Assembly (NCBI GenBank): GCA_028874985.1
Contig: JAPPGI010000001.1
Coordinates: forward strand, 1 to 50,393
Reading direction: 5' to 3'
Origin: Gemmatimonadota bacterium
Lineage (GTDB): Bacteria > Gemmatimonadota > Gemmatimonadetes > Longimicrobiales > Gaopeijiaceae
Length of the DNA stretch: 50,393 bases
Shown here piece after piece: positions 33,379 through 41,684 of the stretch. The position numbers were made by a program, and so were the translations under genes. Under the pieces are notes generated by a model that saw only the letters and a list, made by a program, of their open reading frames with translations, ran no database searches and had not been told where the DNA came from. Position 1 is the stretch's first letter. Each line of letters begins with the position of its first letter.

Positions 33379-35766
33379 ATGCGGCGGCACGGAACAGATC
33401 CGCAGACCACCCAGGAAACGTCACCACCCTACCTGTGGGCGGGGGCGACGGCGGCCGTCGTAGGGTTGCTCTACGCCGTGACCCTCGCACCCACGACCGC
33501 GTTCTGGGACACGAGCGAATACATCGCCACCGCACACATCCTGGGCATCCCGCACCCCCCCGGAAACCCTCTCTTCGTGGTTCTCGCCCGTACCTGGGAC
33601 ATCCTTCTCGGGGTCTTCGGCCTGTCCACCGCCGTCAAGATCAACCTCCTTTCCGCATTCATGGGCGCCCTCTCGCACGGCCTCTGGTTCCTTGTGGTTC
33701 ACCACATCCTCAGGCACTTCTCCACCGACCGCCGCTTCCGCCTTTTCGGCGCCTTCGCGGCGGTTCTGGTGAGCGCGACCGCCTTCACCGTCTGGAACCA
33801 GTCGAACGTGAACGAGAAGGTCTACACGGTGTCGCTGCTCACCATCGCCCTCCTTTCCTGGCTCGCCTTCCGCTGGCAGGAGAGACTGGGCCGGTCCGGA
33901 GACGACAACCTGCTCATTCTCATGGTGTTCGTGCTGGCGCTTTCGGTGGGCAACCATCTCATGGCCTTCCTCGCGGCCCCCGCGCTGTTCCTGTTCGTGG
34001 TCTACGTTCACCCGCGGTGCCTCCTGAACCACCGGCTGTACCTGTTCGGCATCCCCGCCGTCGTCCTGGGGCTTTCCATTCATCTCTTCCTTCCCATCCG
34101 CTCCGGCCTCGGCCCGGTGATCAACGAGGCACAACCGACCTGCCAGAACATCGGGGAGGCCGTGGCGAGCGTCGTCACCTACGGCAACGCGGGATGCGAG
34201 GATCTGTCCGGCGCGCTGAAACGCAAGCAGTACGAGAAGCCGCCGGTGTCCGAGCGTCAGGCCCCCCTCGCCTCCCAGGTCGGCAACTGGCTCCAGTACT
34301 TCGACTGGCAGTGGGCCAGATCCCTCTCGCCGACCGACTCCACCTTCGGCAGCGCGCGGATACCCCTCACCGCGCTGTTCATCGGGCTGGGCATACTCGG
34401 CATCCTCGAACACTACCGCCGGGACAGGGCGAGCTGGGTCTACTTCATCTCACTCTTCGCCGTGCTCTCGGCCGGCCTCGTCTACTACCTGAACTTCAAG
34501 TACGGCTACTCCATGCCGCTGCCGGAGGGCGAGGAACTCCGTCGCGCCATGCAAGAGGCGAATGCGGACACCTCCCGCGACCTCGCCGAGGTTCGCGAAC
34601 GCGACTACTTCTTCGTCGTGGGCTTCTCGGTGTGGGGGCTGCTGGCCGGGATCGGCATCACGAGCCTCTGGGACCGCGCCACCAGAAAGTCGGGGCGCTC
34701 GCTCGCGGCCACTTCACCGGTGCTGGCGCTGGCCCTCGTACCCCTGGTGCTCAACTTCAGCTGGGCCAGCCGACGCGGGGACTATGCGGCCAGGGACTGG
34801 GCCCACAACCTCCTCATGAGCGTCGAGCCCTACGGCATCCTCTTCACCAACGGTGACAACGACACCTTCCCCCTCTGGTATCTGCAGGAGGTGGAGGGCA
34901 TCCGGCGGGACGTGACCGTCGCGGTGACCTCCTACCTGAACACGGACTGGTATGTAAAGCAGCTCCGCGACATCACCCGCCCCTGCCGGCCCGGCCAGGA
35001 CCCGGACGCGGATCCCACGCGCATCCTCTGCCAGCGGCCCTACACCGCGGAGAACACCGGAGCCATGTACACCCACGACCCCGCCGAGGCCAGGGCAGCG
35101 GGCAAGGTTCCGATCCTCCTGCGCGAACCGGTGCGCCCCCCGACACGCGGGATGTTCCGCTCGGACCTCGGCGACGCCCGCATCGACGGGGTGGCCGGCA
35201 GCTACCAACAACTCAGGAACGACCAGGTGTTCGACCTGGGTCTCCTGACCGCCAGGATGGCCGGCGGCCAGATCCTCTATCCGTGGCACCAATTCACGCT
35301 CGCCGCAATCTCCAACTCCCTGGGGGACCGTCCCGTGTACTTCGCGTCGGCCAGGACCCCGGCAATACGCTTCGGCATCGCGCAGCACATCGTGCGCCAG
35401 GGTCTGGCCTTCCGGCTCTGGCCGGGGAACCCGGGCGAGCTGGAGCCGTGGGGTGTCTTGCGCAACCAGGACACCCGTGCCCAGGGCGGTCTTCTGGGCG
35501 CGTGGCTGGACATCCCCCGCACCCGTCTCCTGGCGGACAGCGTCTTCATGCATCGTTCCGGCATTCCGGACGATTGGGAGTACTGGCCGGATCGCTCCAC
35601 GCTGGGAATCCCGAACTACTACGCCTGGGTGTACTATGCCCTCTCCCAGGACCCCGCACTCAGGGGTGACCCGGCCGCCATCGCCGAACACCAGGACCGC
35701 ATCAACGCGTGGGAGGAGCTGGCCGCATCGCTATACCCCCCCCAGCCAGACGACACCGAGCCCTGA
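33379..35766 (+). CDS. DUF2723-family polytopic membrane protein (glycosyltransferase-like)
   Basis: 795 residues from ATG 33379, with AAGGAGAGG 7 bases upstream. About ten transmembrane helices in the N-terminal ~420 residues. Signature near the N-terminus: TAFWDTSEYIATAHILGIPHPPGNPLF, whose acidic residue in the first loop is as in GT-C glycosyltransferases. The C-terminal soluble domain includes ILFTNGDNDTFPLWYLQEVEGIRRDVTV. DUF2723 covers bacterial relatives of TMEM260, a protein O-mannosyltransferase, so extracytoplasmic glycosylation of proteins or polymers is likely. Ends 36 bases inside the convergent SbcDC-like gene. Confidence 0.88.
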   Translation: MRRHGTDPQTTQETSPPYLWAGATAAVVGLLYAVTLAPTTAFWDTSEYIATAHILGIPHPPGNPLFVVLARTWDILLGVFGLSTAVKINLLSAFMGALSHGLWFLVVHHILRHFSTDRRFRLFGAFAAVLVSATAFTVWNQSNVNEKVYTVSLLTIALLSWLAFRWQERLGRSGDDNLLILMVFVLALSVGNHLMAFLAAPALFLFVVYVHPRCLLNHRLYLFGIPAVVLGLSIHLFLPIRSGLGPVINEAQPTCQNIGEAVASVVTYGNAGCEDLSGALKRKQYEKPPVSERQAPLASQVGNWLQYFDWQWARSLSPTDSTFGSARIPLTALFIGLGILGILEHYRRDRASWVYFISLFAVLSAGLVYYLNFKYGYSMPLPEGEELRRAMQEANADTSRDLAEVRERDYFFVVGFSVWGLLAGIGITSLWDRATRKSGRSLAATSPVLALALVPLVLNFSWASRRGDYAARDWAHNLLMSVEPYGILFTNGDNDTFPLWYLQEVEGIRRDVTVAVTSYLNTDWYVKQLRDITRPCRPGQDPDADPTRILCQRPYTAENTGAMYTHDPAEARAAGKVPILLREPVRPPTRGMFRSDLGDARIDGVAGSYQQLRNDQVFDLGLLTARMAGGQILYPWHQFTLAAISNSLGDRPVYFASARTPAIRFGIAQHIVRQGLAFRLWPGNPGELEPWGVLRNQDTRAQGGLLGAWLDIPRTRLLADSVFMHRSGIPDDWEYWPDRSTLGIPNYYAWVYYALSQDPALRGDPAAIAEHQDRINAWEELAASLYPPQPDDTEP

Positions 35767-38262
35767 CCTGCGGCGCCGGATGCCGCCCCCCTTCGCCTGA
35801 TCCCGGGCGAAGTACACGAAGTCGAAATACTCGGGCGCGGAACCCACCACTCCCGGCGACGCGTGCACCACGACCACGCGAAAGAGTCTCGTCAACCCGG
35901 CCAGCGCCTCCAGTGCCCGCGGTCGATCGTCGCGGCGGAGGCGGTCCAGGCTGACCGGGAAGACCACCCCGCCCAGCTCCACCCCCGCACCGGCCGCCAC
36001 CTCCGCGAGCACAAGACGGCCCGCCAGATCCAGAACGGCGACATCCGCCCCTCCCCGCCGCCCACCCCCCGCCCACTCCGCGAAGAGTTCGTCGAAGACA
36101 CCCGCCAGCCGTCCCCCGGTCAGCGCGACCACCTTCCCGTGAACAACGGCCCTCAAGCGCCGCCTCGTCTCGGCCGCGAGCGCGTCCCGGTCCCCCGCCA
36201 CCCCTCCGCCCGCAGCCCCGGAACCGTCGGCACCCCGTCCACCGACGGCGTCCGCCCCGCCCCCGAGACATGCCCGCATCTCGACGAGTTCGTCCAGGTG
36301 CCGCACCGCAGCCCCCAGCTCCGCAGCCCGCACCCTCCCCCGTTCCACCTCCTCGGCCAGGCTGTCACCCTCCCGGCCCAACCCCGCCAACCGCACCTCG
36401 GCCGCCTCGAGTTCCTCCGGCCTCCGCTCCAGCTGGTCGCGGCGGCGGCGCCACCAGCGCCCGTCCTGCACGACGGCCTTCCACTCCTCCCTGCGCGCCT
36501 CGCGCACCTTCCCGGCACGATCCCCGAGCGGCCGGCCGCAACCCCCGCACGGCACACCCTCCTCCGCCTCTTCGAGGCCGCTCAGCTCCCCGCGCAGTTC
36601 CCGCTCGCGGTCCCTGTACAGGAGGAGCCGGGTCTCCGCGTCCTGACGCTCCCTCAGCCACGCCTCCGTTCCCGTCGCCACCCGGTCCCGCGCCACCGCC
36701 TCCTCGTCGCGCACCGCGCGCAACCGGGCCTCCAGGCCCGCGATCCCCGCGTGGGCACGGCCGAGCCGCTCCACATTCTCTCTCGCCTCGAGGATCGACC
36801 GCTCGACCCGCCGGATCAGCGACCCCGCGTCGCCGTATTCCGCGCGCGCATCAGGCGACTCGACCGCCGCTCCGCCCCCGCGCAGCCCGAGGGCGCCCTC
36901 CGGGCCGACGAGCAGCGCCCCCGCCGCTTCCAGCCACGAATCCCGGGTTCCGCGGCCGAACCACAGCGCCGCGAACTCATCGCGCCCGAGGGCGTGGGAC
37001 GCGAGCACCGGTTCGAGCAGCTCTTCGAAGCCGGGCGTTCCGACATGGGCGGCACCTCCCTTCCAGTCCACCACCACCCCCGCCCCACGATCCCGCACCT
37101 CGCCGGCGAATGCCGCATCCAACCCCGCCACCAGCTCATTCCAAAGCGCGGAGGAGTCATCCGCGAACGCCACCAGACCGCGCGAACTCCGCAGGTCGAG
37201 CACGGGTCCGCCGGGCCTCGCCCGGAGCGTCGAAATCATCAGCCGGCCGCCACCCTCGTCGTCGACCGGGCCTGTCGCGGGCCTCACCGGGGCATCGCTC
37301 CCCACCCGCTTCCCCACCTCTTCGTCCGAGCCGTCCCCGGCGGGAAGCGCCTCCACGCGCAACTCGGCAACCCGGCGGCCGAGGCCCGTCAGCACCTCCC
37401 GGTCGAGGACCGCCAGATCTTCGGGCGAGAGGCCCCGCACGGGCACCTTCAGCAGCTTTCCGTCGATCCCGCCCGGCACTCCCGCCAACGCCTCTCCCAG
37501 CCTGCGCGCGACCGTCGCGGTCCCGCCGCCCGTGGCCTCCGTCGGGGCCAGGCTCACCGCCGCCCGCGCTTCGACCGGCCAGAAAGTCGGATCTCCCGAC
37601 TCCAGCTGCACCGTAACGAAACCCTTCCCGATCGCCGCCTCCCGCCACGGATCGGTGCCGACCCGCTCCAGGGATCCGCTGTAGCAGGCCCGTTCCCCGA
37701 CGCGACGGTACGCATGGCTGGAGCCCAGGGCGACGTAGTCCCACCCATCCATCGGAACTTCGAGCGCGTGCGAGCGTCCCGACGCCACCTCCGCATGCAG
37801 CACCAGAATGTTCCGCTCGGCGGCGGGATCCGGGGAGAGGTCCGGGAAGTGCGTGGCCATCACGACCGGGTGGGGAACGAGGGTGACGCCAACCCTGCCC
37901 CCGTCCAGACGGAGGCGCCGCACCGCGGTCCCCGCCACCTCCACCCCGTCGATCGCACCGATGACGGTGAGAGGTCCGTGCCTCCCCCCATCCGGGGGAA
38001 GGTCCCGAGCCCCGGCCGCCACGGCCACGACCACGCCGGGAAGGTTGGCGCGCAGCCTGCGGATTCCCCGCGAAAACGCCGCGATCGGCCCCGCGGTCAC
38101 ATCGGCATGGTCGAAGACATCACCGGCAATGACCACAAGCTCCGGACCGAGCTCGGCGACGCGCGCCAACGCGCTCTCGAACACCCGCAGGACATCCCGG
38201 GCCCGCCCCGGGCCCGCCCCGGCGTAGCCCAGGTGCAGGTCCGACAGATGGGCCGCCTTCAT
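35731..38262 (-). CDS. Fused Mre11/SbcD-like phosphoesterase and Rad50/YhaN-like coiled-coil protein with degenerate active sites
   Basis: 843 residues in one frame. Residues 1-235 are an Mre11/SbcD/YhaO-type fold: HLSDLHLGY (Asp8, His10), VVIAGDVFD (Asp48), VLHAEV (His156) and the cap YSGSLERVG are kept, but the GNHD motif is GARD (84-87) and GHxH is GSSH (180-183), so several metal ligands are missing. Residues ~340-843 follow a Rad50/YhaN plan: LDLRSSRGLVAFADDSS where the GxxxxGKS/T P-loop should be (~360-372), long coiled coils, a Rad50 zinc hook CGGCGRPL (Cys572, Cys575), then a C-terminal half without Walker B or signature motif (ends VVVVHASPGVVGSAPEYFDF). Start overlaps the upstream gene (ATGA). 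Likely a non-canonical, possibly ATP-independent DNA-end protein. Confidence 0.75.
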   Translation of the reverse strand: MKAAHLSDLHLGYAGAGPGRARDVLRVFESALARVAELGPELVVIAGDVFDHADVTAGPIAAFSRGIRRLRANLPGVVVAVAAGARDLPPDGGRHGPLTVIGAIDGVEVAGTAVRRLRLDGGRVGVTLVPHPVVMATHFPDLSPDPAAERNILVLHAEVASGRSHALEVPMDGWDYVALGSSHAYRRVGERACYSGSLERVGTDPWREAAIGKGFVTVQLESGDPTFWPVEARAAVSLAPTEATGGGTATVARRLGEALAGVPGGIDGKLLKVPVRGLSPEDLAVLDREVLTGLGRRVAELRVEALPAGDGSDEEVGKRVGSDAPVRPATGPVDDEGGGRLMISTLRARPGGPVLDLRSSRGLVAFADDSSALWNELVAGLDAAFAGEVRDRGAGVVVDWKGGAAHVGTPGFEELLEPVLASHALGRDEFAALWFGRGTRDSWLEAAGALLVGPEGALGLRGGGAAVESPDARAEYGDAGSLIRRVERSILEARENVERLGRAHAGIAGLEARLRAVRDEEAVARDRVATGTEAWLRERQDAETRLLLYRDRERELRGELSGLEEAEEGVPCGGCGRPLGDRAGKVREARREEWKAVVQDGRWWRRRRDQLERRPEELEAAEVRLAGLGREGDSLAEEVERGRVRAAELGAAVRHLDELVEMRACLGGGADAVGGRGADGSGAAGGGVAGDRDALAAETRRRLRAVVHGKVVALTGGRLAGVFDELFAEWAGGGRRGGADVAVLDLAGRLVLAEVAAGAGVELGGVVFPVSLDRLRRDDRPRALEALAGLTRLFRVVVVHASPGVVGSAPEYFDFVYFARDQAKGGGIRRRRSGLGVVWLGGV

Positions 38263-39524
38263 CAGTGGCTCTCGGATTCGGCCGCCCGTGCGTGCCCGCC
38301 CGGCATCCTCGCTTCGGAGACCGGCCCCGGCGGGTTCACCGAACGATCGAGGCGCCAGAGCTCCTTGCGTCGCGGCTTCATGCGCGGCAACCCCGCCACG
38401 CCGGCCACGCTCGCGGCAAAGCGGGCCACACCGAATCCGGCCCGCGCCGCGGCTTCGGCCAGCGCAGGCGGCAACCGGTCCGGATCCAACCCGACCCAGA
38501 CCCTTTCGACCTTCGCCTCGCGGAGCCCCGCAAGCAGTTCCGGGATTGTGAAGGACTTCACAAGCGCGTCCCCCGACTGCTCCCAGTCCACGACCACGGT
38601 GCAGCCGGGAGTATCCGGTACCGGAGACCCGACCAGCGATCCGTCCGGCCAGGCGAAGCCCTCGGCCGCCAGCGCCGCCACATCGCCGTCCGGCTCGTAC
38701 ACCCGCCATCCCTTCCAGCCGTCCCGGCTGAACCAGCCGCCGGCCCCCACGAAGAGGACCGCGCCGGCGGGGTCGAGGGAACTCGCGACCGTCCGGCGCC
38801 AGTCACCGCCGGGAGGAGGATCGACGGCCAGCCGCCTTCCCTCGTCCCGGAGGACCCGCAATTCCGTCTTCGGAACGGCCGTTTGCCAGACTTCGAAGCG
38901 AAGTTCGGGGCGGCCGGTCTTACGCAGAACGACATGCCGCCGCGGTAGCCGGTCGAAGATCCACCCCTGGCAACGAGCGCCCCCCGACGCGAACACCGTC
39001 GCCGCCAGGAAGGCCGTGACGGCCAGCACGGGCCGGCCGAGAACCGCCGGAACCAGGGCCGCTCCCACGGCCGTCCCCACCACCGCCCCGATCACGACCT
39101 GACACCTGACCGAGACCCCGAGCGCACCTGCGAAACTCCCGATGCGGCCCCAGACTCCGCCGGCGAAGTACGCCGGGAGGGCACCGGTGAAGGCGAGGCC
39201 CAGGCCTTGGGCGACCGCCACCGTCCCGAACCCCTCCATCGTTTCCCAGAGAGCGGCGAAGCCGGCACCCATGAGCAGTGCCACGAGGAGTCCCATCCAC
39301 CACCTGGCGGCGGTGGACAGGGCTCCGTCGCCGTCCCCGGCCGCTCCCATCCACAGGCCGGCAAGCAGGGAAAGCACCGTGACCGCGGCCAGCACGGCGG
39401 CCGCCCGCGCCAGTCCCTGCGAATCGTACAGGAGGACCGCCGCACCGGTGGCCACTCCGGTGGCTGTGGCCGCACCCACCAGCAGCGAGGGCAGCCAGAT
39501 CATTCGCCGCGCCCGGTTCACCAT
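38262..39524 (-). CDS. Membrane protein of unknown function, co-translated with the SbcDC-like fusion
   Basis: 420 residues from ATG 39524 (GTG at 39533 is another possible start with a GGAG 11 bases before it). Six or so transmembrane helices in residues ~10-180 (LPSLLVGAATATGVATGAAVLL; VLAAVTVLSLLAGLWMG; MGLLVALLMGAGFAALW and others), then a soluble domain of ~230 residues (VVLRKTGRPELRFEVWQTA; AGAVLFVGAGGWFSRDGW; TVVVDWEQSGDALVKSFTIP) and a basic tail. The soluble part vaguely recalls the spermidine-synthase-like domain of polytopic proteins, but key motifs are absent. Its stop overlaps the start of the fusion gene (ATGA). Confidence 0.65.
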   Translation of the reverse strand: MVNRARRMIWLPSLLVGAATATGVATGAAVLLYDSQGLARAAAVLAAVTVLSLLAGLWMGAAGDGDGALSTAARWWMGLLVALLMGAGFAALWETMEGFGTVAVAQGLGLAFTGALPAYFAGGVWGRIGSFAGALGVSVRCQVVIGAVVGTAVGAALVPAVLGRPVLAVTAFLAATVFASGGARCQGWIFDRLPRRHVVLRKTGRPELRFEVWQTAVPKTELRVLRDEGRRLAVDPPPGGDWRRTVASSLDPAGAVLFVGAGGWFSRDGWKGWRVYEPDGDVAALAAEGFAWPDGSLVGSPVPDTPGCTVVVDWEQSGDALVKSFTIPELLAGLREAKVERVWVGLDPDRLPPALAEAAARAGFGVARFAASVAGVAGLPRMKPRRKELWRLDRSVNPPGPVSEARMPGGHARAAESESH

Positions 39525-39598
39525 GCCGGACACGCCGGACGACGCTCCACTATCCGGTGCAACGGCCGTGCATTCATGCCGGATTCTCCCACGGGCCG

Positions 39599-40498
39599 CT
39601 ACAGCTCCGCAAGGATCGCCCGGTAGCTGTCATGACGGGCCTGCTGGATCCGCCCCCCGGCCACCGCCGCGAGGACGGCGCATCCCGGTTCGTGGACATG
39701 CCTGCAATCGTTGAAGTGACAGCGGCCAAGAAAGCGGCGGAAGTCCGCGAAGCACCGGTCCAGCTCCGCGGCAGCCACGTCACCCAGGCCCACATCGGTG
39801 AAGCCGGGCGTATCGGCAACGACCCCGCCCCCCTTCAGGACGATGAGCCGACTGGACACCGTCGTGTGCTTGCCGGAGCGTGAACGCCTCCCCACCCGGC
39901 GGGTACGGAGTTCCAGCGCCGGGTCCACCGCATTCAGGAGCGATGACTTCCCCACCCCCGACGGCCCCACCAACACCGACGACCCGGCCCGGATCATATC
40001 GCGGAAGGCATCCATCCCCTCGCCCGTAACGACCGACGTGGCCATCACGGGGTAGCCCGCGGAGCGGTACATCGAGGACAGCTGCCGCGCGGCGGCGCCA
40101 CCCCGCCCCAGATCGACCTTGTTCAGCACGAGGCAGGTGTCCATGCCCCCCGATTCTCCCATCACCAGCATCCGGTCGACCACCCCCGGCGTCGCCGGCG
40201 GATCGGCCACCGACGCCACCACCACCAGTCGGTCGAGGTTGGCCGCCACCACCTTGGCCACCCGGCCTCCCGCCGCCCGTCGCGCCAGGTACGTGCGCCG
40301 CGGCCGCACGGACTCGATGACCCGGCCGCCTCCCGGCACCTGCGCCAACTCGACCCGGTCCCCGACAACCACGCGGTCCCGCACTCGGCCCGACCGCTTG
40401 AGCCGCCCCCGCAGCGACGCGTCCAGGGTTCCGGAGGCGGTGCGCACCGTGTAGGTGCCCCCGACGGTCTCGATCACCTGCCCGGTCGTCACGCGCAC
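39599..40498 (-). CDS. rsgA: Ribosome small-subunit-dependent GTPase A
   Basis: 299 residues from a GTG at 40498; a GTG at 40492 is equally plausible. N-terminal OB fold (GQVIETVGGTYTVR; VVGDRVELAQVPGGG), then a circularly permuted GTPase with motifs in the order G4 LVLNKVD, G5 ATSVVTGEG, G1 GPSGVGKSS, G3 DTPGF, and the C-terminal zinc site CHFNDCRHVHEPGCAV. It helps mature the 30S subunit. The longer frame (start 40555) would add a Gly/Arg-rich tail and is less likely. Lies 88 bases downstream of the sigma factor gene. Confidence 0.93.
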   Translation of the reverse strand: MRVTTGQVIETVGGTYTVRTASGTLDASLRGRLKRSGRVRDRVVVGDRVELAQVPGGGRVIESVRPRRTYLARRAAGGRVAKVVAANLDRLVVVASVADPPATPGVVDRMLVMGESGGMDTCLVLNKVDLGRGGAAARQLSSMYRSAGYPVMATSVVTGEGMDAFRDMIRAGSSVLVGPSGVGKSSLLNAVDPALELRTRRVGRRSRSGKHTTVSSRLIVLKGGGVVADTPGFTDVGLGDVAAAELDRCFADFRRFLGRCHFNDCRHVHEPGCAVLAAVAGGRIQQARHDSYRAILAEL

Positions 40499-40586
40499 GC
40501 CACCCGAAACACGAACACCCCCGCGACGGTCGTGCCGCCGCGGGGGTGCTCGCACCCGCGCATCGTCAAGGGGCGCGTGCCCCCCG

Positions 40587-41489
40587 CTACGCCGCGAAGG
40601 ACTTCAGAGCCTTGCCCTTCTCGCCTTCGCGGAGGCGCCGGAGCGCCCGGTCCCTGAGCTGGCGGATCCGCTCCCGGGTCACCCCGAGAATGTTGCCGAT
40701 CTCCTCCAGCGTGTGTTCGCGCTCCCCCTCCAGCCCGAAATACAGCCTGAGCACCTTCGCGTCGCGCTGTTCGAGCGAGCCCAGAGCGTTGGCGACGGCC
40801 TCGGTCAGCAGCCGGTTCTCGACCTCCAGCTCCGGCTCGGCCGCCTCTTCGGTGATGAAGCGCTCCACCAGCTGCGAGTCCTCGCTGTCGCCGATCGGCG
40901 CGTCCAGGCGGATCTCCGCCGCGTTGAGCGTCTGCAGCGATTCCACGAGCTGCGGCGTGAGGAAGGTCGCCTTGCCCAGCTCCTCGCTGGTCGGGTCGCG
41001 GCCCAGCTCCTGCTTCAGCCGCTCCTTCTCGCGGAAGATACGGGCAAGATCCGACGCGCGGTTGAGCGGCACGCGCACCGGCCGCCCGTGGTTGGCCAGC
41101 GAAGCCAGGATGGCCTGCCGGATCCACCAGACCGCGTAGGAGATGAACTTCACACCCTGCTCGGGATCGAACTTCCGGGCCGCGGTGACCAGTCCCACGT
41201 TCCCCTCCTGGATCAGGTCCGTGAGGGAAACGCCCCGGTTCTGGTACTTTTTGGCGACGCTGATGACGAAACGCAGGTTGGCCTTGGCGAGTGCCTGGAT
41301 CGCCTCCTCGTCCCCCTTCTGGGCGCGGGCGCCCAGGATCTTTTCCATCTCCGGCGTGATCAGTTCGTGACGGCTCACGTCACGCAGGTACTGGTCGAGC
41401 GCGGTCTGCTCGTCCAGGCTGGCGTCAAAACCGGTGAGCGGGTTGCGCCGTCCCTTCGGGCGCCGTCCCCGCCTTGTCTTTCTGGCCAT
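40587..41489 (-). CDS. RNA polymerase sigma-70 factor, RpoD/SigA type (short)
   Basis: 300 residues from ATG 41489, with GGAAAG upstream. Region 1.2 (ALDQYLRDVSRHELITPEME), region 2 (ANLRFVISVAKKYQNRGVSLTDLIQEGNVGL; AARKFDPEQGVKFISYAVWWIRQAI), region 3 (RVPLNRASDLARIFREKERL) and region 4 (TLEEIGNILGVTRERIRQLRDRALRRL) are all intact, with group-1/2 sequence in the -10 recognition helix. No region 1.1 and a basic N-terminus (MARKTRRGRRPKGRRN). It is either the housekeeping sigma or a group-2 paralogue. A clear promoter overlapped by a palindrome lies upstream (41552-41591). Confidence 0.92.
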   Translation of the reverse strand: MARKTRRGRRPKGRRNPLTGFDASLDEQTALDQYLRDVSRHELITPEMEKILGARAQKGDEEAIQALAKANLRFVISVAKKYQNRGVSLTDLIQEGNVGLVTAARKFDPEQGVKFISYAVWWIRQAILASLANHGRPVRVPLNRASDLARIFREKERLKQELGRDPTSEELGKATFLTPQLVESLQTLNAAEIRLDAPIGDSEDSQLVERFITEEAAEPELEVENRLLTEAVANALGSLEQRDAKVLRLYFGLEGEREHTLEEIGNILGVTRERIRQLRDRALRRLREGEKGKALKSFAA

Positions 41490-41551
41490 CGTTCTTTCCG
41501 ATTCTCCGGTGCCGACCGGATGCCTTGTCCGATCGCACGGTGAGCACCATA

Positions 41552-41576
41552 TACAGCCTTTAACGGTAAGGCTGTA
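41552..41576. promoter_or_regulatory. Perfect 9-base inverted repeat overlapping the -10 box
   Basis: TACAGCCTT (41552-41560), 7-base spacer, AAGGCTGTA (41568-41576), perfect. The spacer plus edges contain the -10 element of the sigma gene promoter, so a dimeric repressor here would block it. The binding protein is unknown. Confidence 0.5.
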
Positions 41577-41591
41577 GCCTATGTTTGTCAA
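41563..41591 (-). promoter_or_regulatory. Sigma-70 promoter of the sigma factor gene
   Basis: On the minus strand, TTGACA (41591-41586), 17 bases, then TACCGT (41568-41563). The -35 box is perfect, the spacing optimal and the -10 keeps the TAxxxT pattern. It is 74 bases upstream of the start codon. The -10 falls within the palindrome 41552-41576. Confidence 0.65.
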
Positions 41592-41684
41592 GGACACGGC
41601 GAACCGCCATTCTGTTGTCCGCCCCGTCGGCGACGGGGTCATGTACCCCGGGGACGACGATTGTTCCCGTGTGCCCGGGGCGCG

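Noticed and set aside
35863-39102. 1079-codon open frame on the plus strand
   Set aside because: It lies opposite the SbcDC-like fusion and the membrane-protein gene. Its product is Pro/Arg/His-rich without motifs, an effect of high GC third positions; the minus frames carry recognisable domains.
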